Source of the DNA: an uncultured beta proteobacterium
GTDB lineage: Bacteria > Pseudomonadota > Gammaproteobacteria > Burkholderiales > Burkholderiaceae_C
DNA: 53,629 nucleotides
NCBI GenBank assembly: GCA_903828665.1
Contig: CAIKMZ010000109.1
Coordinates: forward strand, 1 to 53,629
Direction of reading: 5' to 3'
Positions within the stretch are counted from its first letter, which is position 1. Every line of letters starts with the position of its first letter. A model generated the notes under the pieces. The model did not search any database. It saw only the letters and a program-made list of their open reading frames with translations, and was not told the DNA's origin. Of the stretch, positions 1-8,419 are shown in pieces. The position numbers and the translations under genes are program-made.

Positions 1-443
1 AAGTAGGCCACAGCTTCATCGCGCGGCAGCACGCGCCGCGTCACCGGCTCGTCTTTTGCGGCCAGTTCGACCATCTTGCGTTCAATCGCAATCAGATCAT
101 CCGGGGTAAAGGCGCGCTTGTAGGAAAAATCATAGAAGAAACCATGCTCGATGACCGGCCCGATCGTGACCTGCGCGTCCGGAAACAATTCCTTGACCGC
201 GTAAGCGAGCAAGTGAGCCGTCGAGTGGCGAATGACTTCCAGACCGTCGGCGTCTTTTGCCGTCACGATGGACAGACTGCTGTCGCTTGCGATGCTGTAG
301 CTGGTGTCGACCACCTTGCCGTCGATCTTTCCTGCCAGCGCTGCCTTGGCCAGACCGGCGCCGATCGAAGCGGCCACCTCGGCCACGGTCACCGGACCAG
401 GAAAGTCGCGTTTGGAGCCGTCAGGAAGTGTGATTTGAATCAT
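1..443 (-). CDS. thrS: Threonyl-tRNA synthetase, N-terminal part (runs off the left edge)
   Basis: Charges tRNA-Thr with threonine in the cytoplasm. About 147 N-terminal residues are present; the rest lies beyond position 1. The protein opens [12 protein letters not shown], the usual start of the ThrRS TGS domain (roughly residues 1-61). It continues into the editing domain with the motif HSTAHLLA, whose HxxxH pair is typical of the ThrRS/AlaRS editing site, followed by [11 protein letters not shown]. The start codon is fixed by family similarity: no in-frame start codon occurs just upstream. No Shine-Dalgarno sequence precedes the ATG (the preceding bases read TTTTACACC), and a terminator-like hairpin ends about 12 bases upstream. 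Confidence 0.95.
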   Translation of the reverse strand, partial: MIQITLPDGSKRDFPGPVTVAEVAASIGAGLAKAALAGKIDGKVVDTSYSIASDSSLSIVTAKDADGLEVIRHSTAHLLAYAVKELFPDAQVTIGPVIEHGFFYDFSYKRAFTPDDLIAIERKMVELAAKDEPVTRRVLPRDEAVAY

Positions 444-450
444 GGTGTAA

Positions 451-481
451 AACGAAAAAAAGCGCGGGCAGGCCGCGCTTT
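451..481 (-). terminator. Rho-independent terminator-like hairpin between aceA and thrS
   Basis: On the minus strand there is a 9-bp perfect stem (AAAGCGCGG pairing with CCGCGCTTT, loop of 5) running into a T-rich tract. It lies 56 bases downstream of the aceA stop codon, so it most simply ends aceA transcription. It also lies immediately upstream of thrS, so thrS transcription must start inside it, start just after it, or read through it. Confidence 0.7.
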
Positions 482-536
482 GATGACTGTAAGCCGGAAC
501 AGCGTGATTTTACGCTGCCCCGACCGGTCAAATTGA

Positions 537-1856
537 TCAGTGAAACTGCTCTTCTTCAGTGGAACCGGTCAACGCGGTCACATTCGATTTGCCGCCCTGG
601 ATGGCCGTGGTGACTTCGTCAAAGTAACCGGTGCCGACTTCCTGCTGATGCGAGACGAAGGTATAGCCGCGATCGCGCGCCGCAAATTCCGGCTCTTGGA
701 CCTTCTCGACGTAGGCCGTCATGCCGCGCTTGACGTAGTCTTGCGCCAGATCGAACATGTTGAACCACATAGAATGGATGCCGGCCAGTGTGATGAACTG
801 GTACTTGTAGCCCATGGCACCAAGTTCCTTCTGGAACTTCGCAATCGTGGCGTCGTCGAGGTTCTTCTTCCAGTTGAACGAAGGCGAGCAGTTGTAGGCG
901 AGCAGTTTGCCGGGATGCTTGGCACGAACAGCCTCGGCAAATTTGCGGGCGAATTCAAGATCAGGCGTGCCGGTCTCGCACCACACCAGGTCTGCGTACT
1001 CGGCATAGGCCACGGCGCGGCTGATCGCCTGATCCAATCCCTTGTTGGTCTTGTAGAAGCCTTCGGCCGTGCGCTCGCCGGTCAGGAACGGCTTGTCGTT
1101 TTCGTCGTAGTCGCTGGTGAGCAGATCTGCGGCTTCGGCGTCGGTGCGGGCGATCACCAGCGTCGGCACACCGCAAACATCGGCTGCCATGCGCGCTGCA
1201 ATCAGTTTCTGGCAGGCTTCAGCCGTGGGCACGAGAACCTTGCCGCCCATGTGACCGCATTTCTTCACGGAGGCGAGTTGATCTTCCCAATGCACCCCGG
1301 CAGCGCCGTTCTTGATCATGTTCTTCATCAGCTCAAACGCATTGAGCACGCCGCCAAAACCGGCTTCGGCATCCGCCACGATGGGGGCAAAGTGATCGAT
1401 ATAGCCAGCGTCACCCGCATCAACGCCCTTGGAGTGCTGGATTTCGTCGGCACGACGGAAGGTGTTGTTGATGCGCTCCACCATTTTCGGCACCGAGTCC
1501 ACTGCGTACAGGGATTGGTCCGGGTACATCGAGGCGGACGTGTTGTTGTCGGCAGCCACTTGCCAGCCCGACAGGTAGATCGCCTTGACGCCGGCCTTGA
1601 CCTGTTGCATGGCCTGACCACCGGTCAGTGCACCGAGGCAGTTGACATAGGGTTCGGTGTTCACCAGGTTCCAGAGCTTCTCGGCACCGCGGCGGGCCAG
1701 CGTATGCTCGATCGGGAACGAACCGCGCAGGCGGACCACGTCAGCTGCGCTGTAACCGCGCTTGATACCTTTCCAACGTGGATTGGTGGCCCAGTCCTTT
1801 TCCAATGCGGCGATCTGTTGTTCGCGGCTCAATTGCTCTGTGATGGTTTGCGGCAT
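537..1856 (-). CDS. aceA: Isocitrate lyase
   Basis: Cleaves isocitrate to glyoxylate and succinate in the glyoxylate bypass, needed for growth on acetate, fatty acids and other C2 sources. The 439-residue length matches the family (E. coli 434). The catalytic signature KKCGHMGG is at about residues 198-205, with the active-site cysteine at 200. [10 protein letters not shown] and [13 protein letters not shown] segments are also typical. I chose the ATG at 1856 because a GGAG ribosome site lies about 8 bases upstream; an in-frame start 12 codons earlier has no better support. The gene has its own upstream region with a double palindromic operator and is followed by a hairpin terminator, so it is probably monocistronic. 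No malate synthase gene is adjacent. Confidence 0.97.
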   Translation of the reverse strand: MPQTITEQLSREQQIAALEKDWATNPRWKGIKRGYSAADVVRLRGSFPIEHTLARRGAEKLWNLVNTEPYVNCLGALTGGQAMQQVKAGVKAIYLSGWQVAADNNTSASMYPDQSLYAVDSVPKMVERINNTFRRADEIQHSKGVDAGDAGYIDHFAPIVADAEAGFGGVLNAFELMKNMIKNGAAGVHWEDQLASVKKCGHMGGKVLVPTAEACQKLIAARMAADVCGVPTLVIARTDAEAADLLTSDYDENDKPFLTGERTAEGFYKTNKGLDQAISRAVAYAEYADLVWCETGTPDLEFARKFAEAVRAKHPGKLLAYNCSPSFNWKKNLDDATIAKFQKELGAMGYKYQFITLAGIHSMWFNMFDLAQDYVKRGMTAYVEKVQEPEFAARDRGYTFVSHQQEVGTGYFDEVTTAIQGGKSNVTALTGSTEEEQFH

Positions 1857-1930
1857 GAAATCACTCCAAGGGTTGATTGAAACTGTCTGCACCGGCTACT
1901 TTTGAAGGCGGGTGCCGATGGAGCAATTTT

Positions 1931-1979
1931 ATGTCTTCTATAAGACTTAAAAACGTATCTTATGTCTTATAGAAGACAT
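1931..1979. promoter_or_regulatory. Double palindromic operator upstream of aceA
   Basis: Two 16-base sequences, ATGTCTTCTATAAGAC at 1931-1946 and GTCTTATAGAAGACAT at 1964-1979, are exact inverted copies of each other. Each copy is itself an imperfect dyad of the form GTCTT-N4-AAGAC, and an extra ATCTTAT half-site lies between them (from 1957). Read toward aceA, the element is followed by an AT-rich stretch with a possible -10 box (TAAAAT) near 1928. Tandem short dyads like this are typical of a dimeric regulator such as a GntR/FadR-type protein. The regulator identity is inference; no candidate is encoded next to it. Confidence 0.65.
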
Positions 1980-2117
1980 AATTTAATTCTTTTTAATTCA
2001 ATCACTTACAGACGGCAAACCACAATATGGAATTAACTTTTTCAGCCTGAGAAAATTTGATGCAATGCAGCAATGCAGGTTTTTGAGCAATGAATAGAAC
2101 TTTTGCATAATGAAATA

Positions 2118-3446
2118 TCAGAAGCCGTCAGCGTAGCGCTCCAACTCCCAGTCACTCACTTGTGCGTTGAACTCAGCCCACTCCAGCCGCTTGAGGCGGA
2201 TGAACTCGGCGCAATAATCGTTTCCGAGCGACGCGATGAGCCTGCGGTCATCCGCCAGCGCATCAACGGCGGCGCCAAGATCATGCGGCAGTTGTTCCGG
2301 CATGGTGTCGCCGGACAACTGCCGTTGGTAAAGATCTTCATGACAGGCAGTCGGCGGCGTCAGGCCGCGTTCGATGCCGTCCAACCCTGCCGCCAGCGTC
2401 GCCGCCATCGCGGCATAGACGTTGCAGGAAGGATCCGGCAAACGCCATTCGATCCGCCCGGCTACGGTCCTGACGACGCAGGTCCGGTTGTTGTCGCCAA
2501 AGCTTTTCCAAACCGGCGACCAGGTCGTGCCCGACGCGCTGTGACTGCTTGCCAGCCGCTTGTAACTGTTGACCGTTGGCGCGCACACGGCACTCAAGCC
2601 ATCGGCGTGTTCCAGCAGACCGGCCACAAAATGGTAGGCCGCGGCACTCAGTTGAAGCGCATCGGCTTCATCCGTGAAGATCGCGCGACCTTGGGCATCC
2701 GTGATGCTCAGGTGAAAATGCAGCCCGCTGCCGGGCGAACCGGCAAACGGCTTGGGCATGCAACTGAAGGTCATGCCATGCTTCTCGGCGATGGCGTGTG
2801 CCGCCAGCTTGAACAGCATGTAGCGATCCGCCGCCGCCAGCGCATCGTCAAACCGGTAATTGATCTCGTACTGTCCGCAGGCGTCTTCATGATCGATCTG
2901 CTGCAGGTCAAAGCCCAGTGCCGTGAGCGTCGATCGCATGTCTTCCAGAAAGCCACGGTTGCGATGAATCGACTTGAGGTCGTGGGAAGGCTTGTCAAGC
3001 TGGTCCCGATCGTCGGCTGCCCGCCACCGGCCCGAATCGTCCCGCCGCAGCAGAAAGAACTCCGGCTCGATGCCGACCCACAGCGTCCAGCCGCGATCCG
3101 AAAGGCGCTGCAGCTGGCGTTTGAGCAACTGGCGCGAACAGGTTTCAAGCGCTTCGTCCCCCGCGAACCCTTCGCATACCGCGTGTGCCACGCCCGGCAT
3201 GAACGGCAGCGGCCGAAGGCTCTCGAGTTGGACGCGTGCGTAATATTCGCTGCGCTTGCCAAAGCGTGGCAGTCCGGTGCCCCAGATGCTGGGGCCGGCA
3301 AAGCCGGCGCCGGTCTGTACCCACTCGCGCAGATTCTGCAGCGGAACGAGCTTGCCTTTGGCCACGCCGTGCATGTCGGCAAACTGCGTCAGGACGCTGT
3401 GCACGCCTTGTGCAGCCAGGGATTCAATGGTCGATTCAATGGTCAT
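2118..3446 (-). CDS. glnT: Type III glutamate-ammonia ligase (glutamine synthetase fold)
   Basis: An ATP-dependent glutamate-amide ligase of the glutamine synthetase superfamily, 442 residues. Visible family features are the N-terminal beta-grasp (residues 1-95), a GIEPEFFLL strand carrying metal-binding Glu, CGQYEINYRF, the ATP-side motif SGLHFHLS, and the NNRTCVVR and RIEWRLPDPSCN segments. Overall it resembles the GlnT (type III) group rather than housekeeping GlnA. It is the last gene of the minus-strand polyamine block, 68 bases after the aldehyde dehydrogenase. It may make glutamine or glutamylate an amine; the substrate cannot be read from sequence. A second GS-fold ligase heads the same block. 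Confidence 0.85.
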   Translation of the reverse strand: MTIESTIESLAAQGVHSVLTQFADMHGVAKGKLVPLQNLREWVQTGAGFAGPSIWGTGLPRFGKRSEYYARVQLESLRPLPFMPGVAHAVCEGFAGDEALETCSRQLLKRQLQRLSDRGWTLWVGIEPEFFLLRRDDSGRWRAADDRDQLDKPSHDLKSIHRNRGFLEDMRSTLTALGFDLQQIDHEDACGQYEINYRFDDALAAADRYMLFKLAAHAIAEKHGMTFSCMPKPFAGSPGSGLHFHLSITDAQGRAIFTDEADALQLSAAAYHFVAGLLEHADGLSAVCAPTVNSYKRLASSHSASGTTWSPVWKSFGDNNRTCVVRTVAGRIEWRLPDPSCNVYAAMAATLAAGLDGIERGLTPPTACHEDLYQRQLSGDTMPEQLPHDLGAAVDALADDRRLIASLGNDYCAEFIRLKRLEWAEFNAQVSDWELERYADGF

Positions 3447-3514
3447 GGTCTGCTTTCTGCGGTGTGCGCTTCATCCGGCGCGCCGCGTGTTTCCACGGCC
3501 GCCTTGCGCGGCGA

Positions 3515-5014
3515 TCAGACCGGGCTGTCGATCCGGATCCAGGTGGTCTTGACTTCCTGGTACTTGTCGAACGCGTGCAGCGACTTGTCGCGCCCGACGC
3601 CGCTCTGCTTGAAGCCGCCAAAGGGCACGGTGATGTCGTCCTCGTCGTACTGGTTCACATGCACCGTGCCGGCGCGCAGGGCACGCGCGACGCCGTGCGC
3701 CTTGTTGATGTCGCGCGTCCAGACTGCGGCGTGCAGGCCATAGACGCTCGCATTGGCCTGGCGCACTACATCGGCGGCGTCGGTGAACGACAGCACCGAC
3801 AGCACCGGTCCGAAGATTTCTTCCCGCGCAATCTTCATGTCGTTGTTGACCCCGTCGAATATGGTCGGCTCAACGTAGCACCCGCCGCTGTCCACGCGCG
3901 CCTGTTCACCGCCGGCGATCAAGCGTGCGCCCTCGCTCCTGCCGCTTTCGATGTAGCGCAGCACCGTGTTCATCTGTGTCTGATCGACGATCGCGCCCAT
4001 GACAGTGGCCGGGTCCAGCGGATTGCCCGGCGCGTAACCCGGCACCAGCGCCAGAGCTTTTTCCAGGAACTTTTCCTTGATCCCGGCCTCGACAAAGAGG
4101 CGCGACGGCGCGTTGCAACTCTCGCCCTGGTTGAAGAAGATGCTGCCGACCGCCGCCTCCACGGCGCGGTCCAGATCCGGGCAATCGGCAAACACGATAT
4201 TGGGCGACTTGCCGCCCAGTTCGGTCCAGGCGCGCTTGAGGTTGCTCTGTCCGGCCATCACGTGGATCTGCTTGCCAACCCGGGTCGAACCGGTGAACGC
4301 GATGCAATCGACATCCATGTGCAGCGCCAACGGGGAACCGGCTTCCGCGCCATAGCCCGTCACCACGTTGAAGACACCTTCCGGAATGCCCGCCTCCAGC
4401 GCCAGATCCGCCATGCGCAGGGCGGTCAGCGGCGACTTCTCGCTTGGCTTGAGGACAACGGAATTGCCGACGGCGAGCGCCGGCGCGATCTTCCAGGCGG
4501 CCATGATCATCGGATAGTTCCATGGAACGATCACGCCGACGACACCGACCGGTTCGCGCGTGATCAAGGCAAGCGCGGTGTTGGGCGTGGGTGCGATCTC
4601 GTCATAGACCTTGTCGACCGCCTCGCCATACCAGCGGATGCAGTTGGCCGCGCTGTTGACATCCAGGGCGCGCGAATACTTGATCGGCTTGCCCATGTCG
4701 AGTGTCTCGGTCAGCGCCAGCTCATCGCCATGCTGTTGCAGCAGGTCGGCAAAGCGGATCATGATGCGCTTGCGCTGCGCCGGCGCCAGACCGCGCCAGC
4801 GCCTATCCTCGAAGGCCGTTCGCGCAGCCGCGACCGCGTCTTCGACGTCGGCTTGCTCGCAGCGGGCCACCTCGGCCAAAACCCGACCATCCACCGGCGA
4901 GATCGAACTGAAGACGGCACCGCTTCGGGCTGCCCGGCGCTGTCCATTTATGAGTGCGCGACCGTCGGGACGCAGATTTCCGGCAACGGCGTGCCAGTCG
5001 ATGATCGCATTCAT
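3515..5014 (-). CDS. Aldehyde dehydrogenase, PuuC-like
   Basis: An NAD(P)-dependent aldehyde dehydrogenase of 499 residues. Asn166 in PWNYP, general base Glu265 in ELGGKSPN, and nucleophile Cys300 in FFNQGESC are all present, together with GSTRVGKQI and the C-terminal PFGGFKQSG. Its place in a polyamine cluster points to gamma-glutamyl-gamma-aminobutyraldehyde or 4-aminobutyraldehyde as substrate, the PuuC step. That assignment is from context; the fold and catalytic residues are seen. The start is supported by GAGGAAA about 6 bases before the ATG. An 8-bp inverted repeat (5034-5041 with 5056-5063) lies in the short gap before it. Confidence 0.88.
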   Translation of the reverse strand: MNAIIDWHAVAGNLRPDGRALINGQRRAARSGAVFSSISPVDGRVLAEVARCEQADVEDAVAAARTAFEDRRWRGLAPAQRKRIMIRFADLLQQHGDELALTETLDMGKPIKYSRALDVNSAANCIRWYGEAVDKVYDEIAPTPNTALALITREPVGVVGVIVPWNYPMIMAAWKIAPALAVGNSVVLKPSEKSPLTALRMADLALEAGIPEGVFNVVTGYGAEAGSPLALHMDVDCIAFTGSTRVGKQIHVMAGQSNLKRAWTELGGKSPNIVFADCPDLDRAVEAAVGSIFFNQGESCNAPSRLFVEAGIKEKFLEKALALVPGYAPGNPLDPATVMGAIVDQTQMNTVLRYIESGRSEGARLIAGGEQARVDSGGCYVEPTIFDGVNNDMKIAREEIFGPVLSVLSFTDAADVVRQANASVYGLHAAVWTRDINKAHGVARALRAGTVHVNQYDEDDITVPFGGFKQSGVGRDKSLHAFDKYQEVKTTWIRIDSPV

Positions 5015-5033
5015 GGTGATTTCCTCAGATGGG

Positions 5034-5063
5034 TCCGGACCGGGGACAACACTGCGGTCCGGA
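5034..5063. repeat. Inverted repeat in the porin-aldehyde dehydrogenase gap
   Basis: TCCGGACC at 5034-5041 and GGTCCGGA at 5056-5063 form a perfect 8-bp stem with a 14-base loop in the 64-base space between two co-directional genes. There is no T-tract on the minus strand, so it is not a standard terminator. It could be an mRNA processing or stabilising hairpin. Confidence 0.4.
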
Positions 5064-5078
5064 TCGCTTGCGCGGTGA

Positions 5079-6527
5079 TTAGAAGTTCACGATTGTCTGC
5101 AGACCAAAGGTGTCGTTGTCCTTGCGGTAGGACTGGTCACCGTAATAGTAAAACGCCGGCGTGCTGGCATGGTCATGCCGATACTCGGCGCGCAATGCGA
5201 CGTTGCTGGTCATGCGGTAGGTCGCCGCCAGTGACAGCGAATACCGATTGGCGCCAGTGTTCGGGTCAAAGTTGGGGTCGTTTGGATCACCCGGCCCGAA
5301 ACCATTGACAAAATCACCCGCAGCAGCTGTCGTGTTGCTGTAGATGTTAAACATACCGCCACCGTTTCTTTCGTTGTTCAGGTAATCGGCACGGGCGGCC
5401 AGGGTCAATTTCGGCAGCACGCGTTGCGAGACCAGGGCAGAAACGCCCCACCATGAAGCATCACCGCCGTTGAAGGCTGCGTTCGCCTGCCGGCCGACGG
5501 TAAATTGCAGGTTGCCATTGAAGTTGCCCCGCGTGTAGTTGCCGTCGATCTCGAACTGGTCGAGACGGCTCGCGCCGCCCGCGACGGCGTTGGCTACACG
5601 ACCTTCGTAACCGGTGAATTCAAACCCCCAGAATTCGTCCTGGGCATAGGTCACGTTGTAAATGAAGGTCGGACTCCTGACGGCAGGTGTGTCGCACGCC
5701 ACACCCACAGGACACAGATTGTTATTCACATCATTGCGAGATGAATTGAAGTTCGCCAGAATCAGTTTGGTCTCCCAAGGTCCGCGTGTGATGTCGAGGC
5801 CGACGCCCGTGTAATAGGTCGCAGCGGTGAAGTCGAACAGCATATTCTTGGTGATGAAATACTCACCGTAACCTGGATAAAGCAGGTTGGACGACAGGCT
5901 GTTGGCGCCAACATAGGTATTGAGGTAGGGCTCGTAACCCGAGACGTCGGGCATCTGCCCCGCGATGAAACGGGTCTGCGAATCAGAGAGGGGAATCGAG
6001 ACCGAGGCTTCATGCACGATGTTGCCAAAGTTGTAATTGGAGCCTGCACTCTTGCTCGGTGCCAGAGTCAGACGGAACTTGGTGCCGCCGTCATCCATTT
6101 CTTTCTGGATATCCAGGTAGGCCATGCCAAAGTAGGAGTTGTCATAGGCATAAGTCTCGCCGCTGCCGTTGGTGTTGACAAAGTTATTCAGGAATGCGAA
6201 TGAAGACGTGCCCTTGGCGCGGTTGAACATGTAGACAGGGTCAAAGCCCCCTGCGATGCGCAGGCCCTTGAAGCCGGCGGTCAATTGCTGATCCTGCATC
6301 GCCTCGACCTTGACCTTGACCTGATTGAAGTCCTCGGGGTCCACCGGAGGCAACTGGGCTTCTTGAACTGCGGGTGTGGCAGCACCGCGCATTATCAGGG
6401 CCTTGAGTTGACTGACCTCCGCCTTCAGCGCTTCGATCTGCCCCTGCAAATCGGCGTTGCTTTGGGCACTAACCAGCATCGGGAAAGCCAGCGTTACGGC
6501 AACCGCGATTTGATTGAGCTTCAACAT
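5079..6527 (-). CDS. DUF3138-type outer-membrane beta-barrel protein (putative porin)
   Basis: A 482-residue exported protein. It opens with a signal peptide (MLKLNQIAVAV..LVSA, cleavage likely after about residue 21), then a short coiled coil (about 23-50). A long tract follows of alternating aromatic/polar strands such as FRLTLAPSKSAGSNY and LNNERNGGGM, typical of an outer-membrane barrel. It ends in GLQTIVNF with the C-terminal phenylalanine needed for barrel insertion. I believe it belongs to the DUF3138 family seen in Burkholderiales. The start at 6527 is set by AGGAG 6 bases upstream; the longer frame upstream lacks coding character. Sitting between potI and the aldehyde dehydrogenase, it may be the outer-membrane entry route for polyamines (inference). 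Confidence 0.8.
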   Translation of the reverse strand: MLKLNQIAVAVTLAFPMLVSAQSNADLQGQIEALKAEVSQLKALIMRGAATPAVQEAQLPPVDPEDFNQVKVKVEAMQDQQLTAGFKGLRIAGGFDPVYMFNRAKGTSSFAFLNNFVNTNGSGETYAYDNSYFGMAYLDIQKEMDDGGTKFRLTLAPSKSAGSNYNFGNIVHEASVSIPLSDSQTRFIAGQMPDVSGYEPYLNTYVGANSLSSNLLYPGYGEYFITKNMLFDFTAATYYTGVGLDITRGPWETKLILANFNSSRNDVNNNLCPVGVACDTPAVRSPTFIYNVTYAQDEFWGFEFTGYEGRVANAVAGGASRLDQFEIDGNYTRGNFNGNLQFTVGRQANAAFNGGDASWWGVSALVSQRVLPKLTLAARADYLNNERNGGGMFNIYSNTTAAAGDFVNGFGPGDPNDPNFDPNTGANRYSLSLAATYRMTSNVALRAEYRHDHASTPAFYYYGDQSYRKDNDTFGLQTIVNF

Positions 6528-6621
6528 AACCACTCCTATTAAGTTAATCAACTGGCGGTCGGTGTCACCCAACCACCCCCTTTGGCACGCCGGCAGATTC
6601 ACCGGCCAAACTGACATCCAC

Positions 6622-7470
6622 TTAGGCCGAAACCGCTTGCCCCATCCCCTCGCGATAAGCCGCCGCCTGTTCCGCCGCGCGGCGGGTCTCCTGACGCGAG
6701 AGCCACAGACTGCCGGCAAATACACCGATCGACACCACCGCCACGGTGATCGTAGCAATCGCATTGACCGTCGGATTCAACCCTAACCTGGCACGCGAAA
6801 GAATGACGATCGGCAATGTCGTGGAACCCGGCCCAGATAGAAACGCCGTGGAGACGACGTCATCCAGCGACAGTGTGAAGGTCAGCAGCCACGCCGCCAT
6901 CAGGGATTGCGCAATCATTGGCAATGTAACCAGAAAGAACACTTGAGCTGGCTTGCAGCCGAGATCCATCGCGGCCTCTTCGAGCGACTTGTCCATTTCC
7001 AGCAGGCGTGACTGGATCACGACTGCGGCGTAGGCCATGCCGACCGAGGTGTGTCCCGCCCAAATCGTCAGAATGCCGCGATCGGGCCACCCGAATAAGC
7101 GCTCGCACATGACAAAGAACAGGAGCAAAGACAAACCGGTGATCACCTCCGGAACGACCAATGGCGCATTGATATGAGCCGAGAAGGCCGTGCGCCCCCA
7201 AAAACTCTTGTAACGCACCATGGCGAAGGCGGCAAGCGTTCCCAATAGCACCGAGGCTGAAGCGCTCATCAGCGCCACCTTGAGCGACAGCAGGAAAGCA
7301 TCGACCACCTCGGTATCGTGCGCAATGACGCTATACCACTTCAGGGTGAATCCGCCCCACAACGTAACCATTTTTGAATCGTTGAAAGAGAAGACGATCA
7401 GGGTCAGGATCGGCAAATACAGAAATGCATAACCCGCCAACAACCAAGCCTTTCCGATGCGACTAGACAT
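6622..7470 (-). CDS. potI: Putrescine/spermidine ABC transporter permease
   Basis: Inner-membrane permease of the PotFGHI-type importer, 282 residues with about six hydrophobic segments (first at residues 9-30). The permease signature region LEEAAMDLGCKPAQVFFLVTLP contacts the ATPase PotG. It starts 3 bases after the potH stop codon, so the two permeases are translationally coupled and form the transmembrane heterodimer. It is followed by a 94-base gap and the outer-membrane protein gene. Confidence 0.93.
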   Translation of the reverse strand: MSSRIGKAWLLAGYAFLYLPILTLIVFSFNDSKMVTLWGGFTLKWYSVIAHDTEVVDAFLLSLKVALMSASASVLLGTLAAFAMVRYKSFWGRTAFSAHINAPLVVPEVITGLSLLLFFVMCERLFGWPDRGILTIWAGHTSVGMAYAAVVIQSRLLEMDKSLEEAAMDLGCKPAQVFFLVTLPMIAQSLMAAWLLTFTLSLDDVVSTAFLSGPGSTTLPIVILSRARLGLNPTVNAIATITVAVVSIGVFAGSLWLSRQETRRAAEQAAAYREGMGQAVSA

Positions 7471-7473
7471 GGC

Positions 7474-8403
7474 TCATATCCCCCGTACACCGCCGGAATC
7501 GGCCTGGTATTTGTTGAAGATGGCCAATGGCACCAGGATCAATCCGACCATCGTCACTGCAACGGCCGAGGCCATGGCCCAGTCGTTATTGCTGAAAAAC
7601 TCGTCCCACAGCACGCGTCCGATCATCAGGGTGCTGGGTCCACCCAGCAGTTCCGGAATCACGTATTCACCCATGCTCGGAATGAAGACAAGCATCGCGC
7701 CAGCGACAATGCCGTTCTTGGACAAGGGCACAGTTATCAGCCAGAAAGTCTGCCACGGCGTGGCGCCCAGATCCTTGGCGGCCTCGATCAGACGCAAATC
7801 CATCTTCACCAGATTGGCGTACAGCGGCAGGATCATGAACGGCAGGTAGGCGTAGACCATGCCAACGGTCATCGAGAAGCCGGTGTGCATCATCTTGATC
7901 GGATCATCGATCAGGTGCAGCCAGATCAGAATGTTGTTGAAAACGCCGTGATCGTCGAGCAAGCCCTTCCATGCGTAGACGCGCAGCAGATAAGAAGTCC
8001 AGAACGGCAGTGACACCAGCATCAGCAGCGCCGGGCGAATATTGGCCGGTGAGCGTGCCATGAAGTAAGCAAAGGGATAACCAATCAGGAGGCAGATGAT
8101 GGTATTGAGCGACGCAAACTTGATCGAGGACCAGTAGGTTTGGACATAGAGCGAATCAGTGCCGAGAAAGATGTAGTTCGACAGCTTGATCTTGAGTTGG
8201 ATCACACCGTCGGCATAGCTCATCAGATCTTGAAAGCGAATGCCGTCGGTTTCCGATACGCTGATCTTCAATACCACCAGAAACGGCACCGAGGCCAGGA
8301 AAATCAGGAACAGGTAAGGTATGCCGATGACGCTGCGGCGACCCCAGTCGCGCAGAACGAACCGCAATACAGCAGCACCCGAAGTATCTTTTGCGATGCT
8401 CAT
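7474..8403 (-). CDS. potH: Putrescine/spermidine ABC transporter permease
   Basis: Partner permease of PotI, 309 residues with six predicted membrane spans (first about residues 23-45). The cytoplasmic coupling loop reads LIEAAKDLGATPWQTFWLITVPLS, the usual EAA motif. The large periplasmic loop between spans 1 and 2 is typical of the PotB/PotH family. Order in the operon is potF-potG-potH-potI, as in E. coli, with only 16 bases between potG and this gene. Confidence 0.93.
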   Translation of the reverse strand: MSIAKDTSGAAVLRFVLRDWGRRSVIGIPYLFLIFLASVPFLVVLKISVSETDGIRFQDLMSYADGVIQLKIKLSNYIFLGTDSLYVQTYWSSIKFASLNTIICLLIGYPFAYFMARSPANIRPALLMLVSLPFWTSYLLRVYAWKGLLDDHGVFNNILIWLHLIDDPIKMMHTGFSMTVGMVYAYLPFMILPLYANLVKMDLRLIEAAKDLGATPWQTFWLITVPLSKNGIVAGAMLVFIPSMGEYVIPELLGGPSTLMIGRVLWDEFFSNNDWAMASAVAVTMVGLILVPLAIFNKYQADSGGVRGI

Positions 8404-8419
8404 AATTCGTCCCTGCTGC

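Noticed and set aside
540-1880. 446-codon open frame on the plus strand opposite aceA
   Set aside because: It is the antisense shadow of isocitrate lyase. High GC lowers stop-codon frequency in this frame; there is no recognisable domain and no ribosome site.
3236-5308. 690-codon plus-strand open frame opposite the aldehyde dehydrogenase and glnT
   Set aside because: It runs antisense to two well-supported genes, is Arg/His-rich as expected for a shadow frame, and shows no domain.
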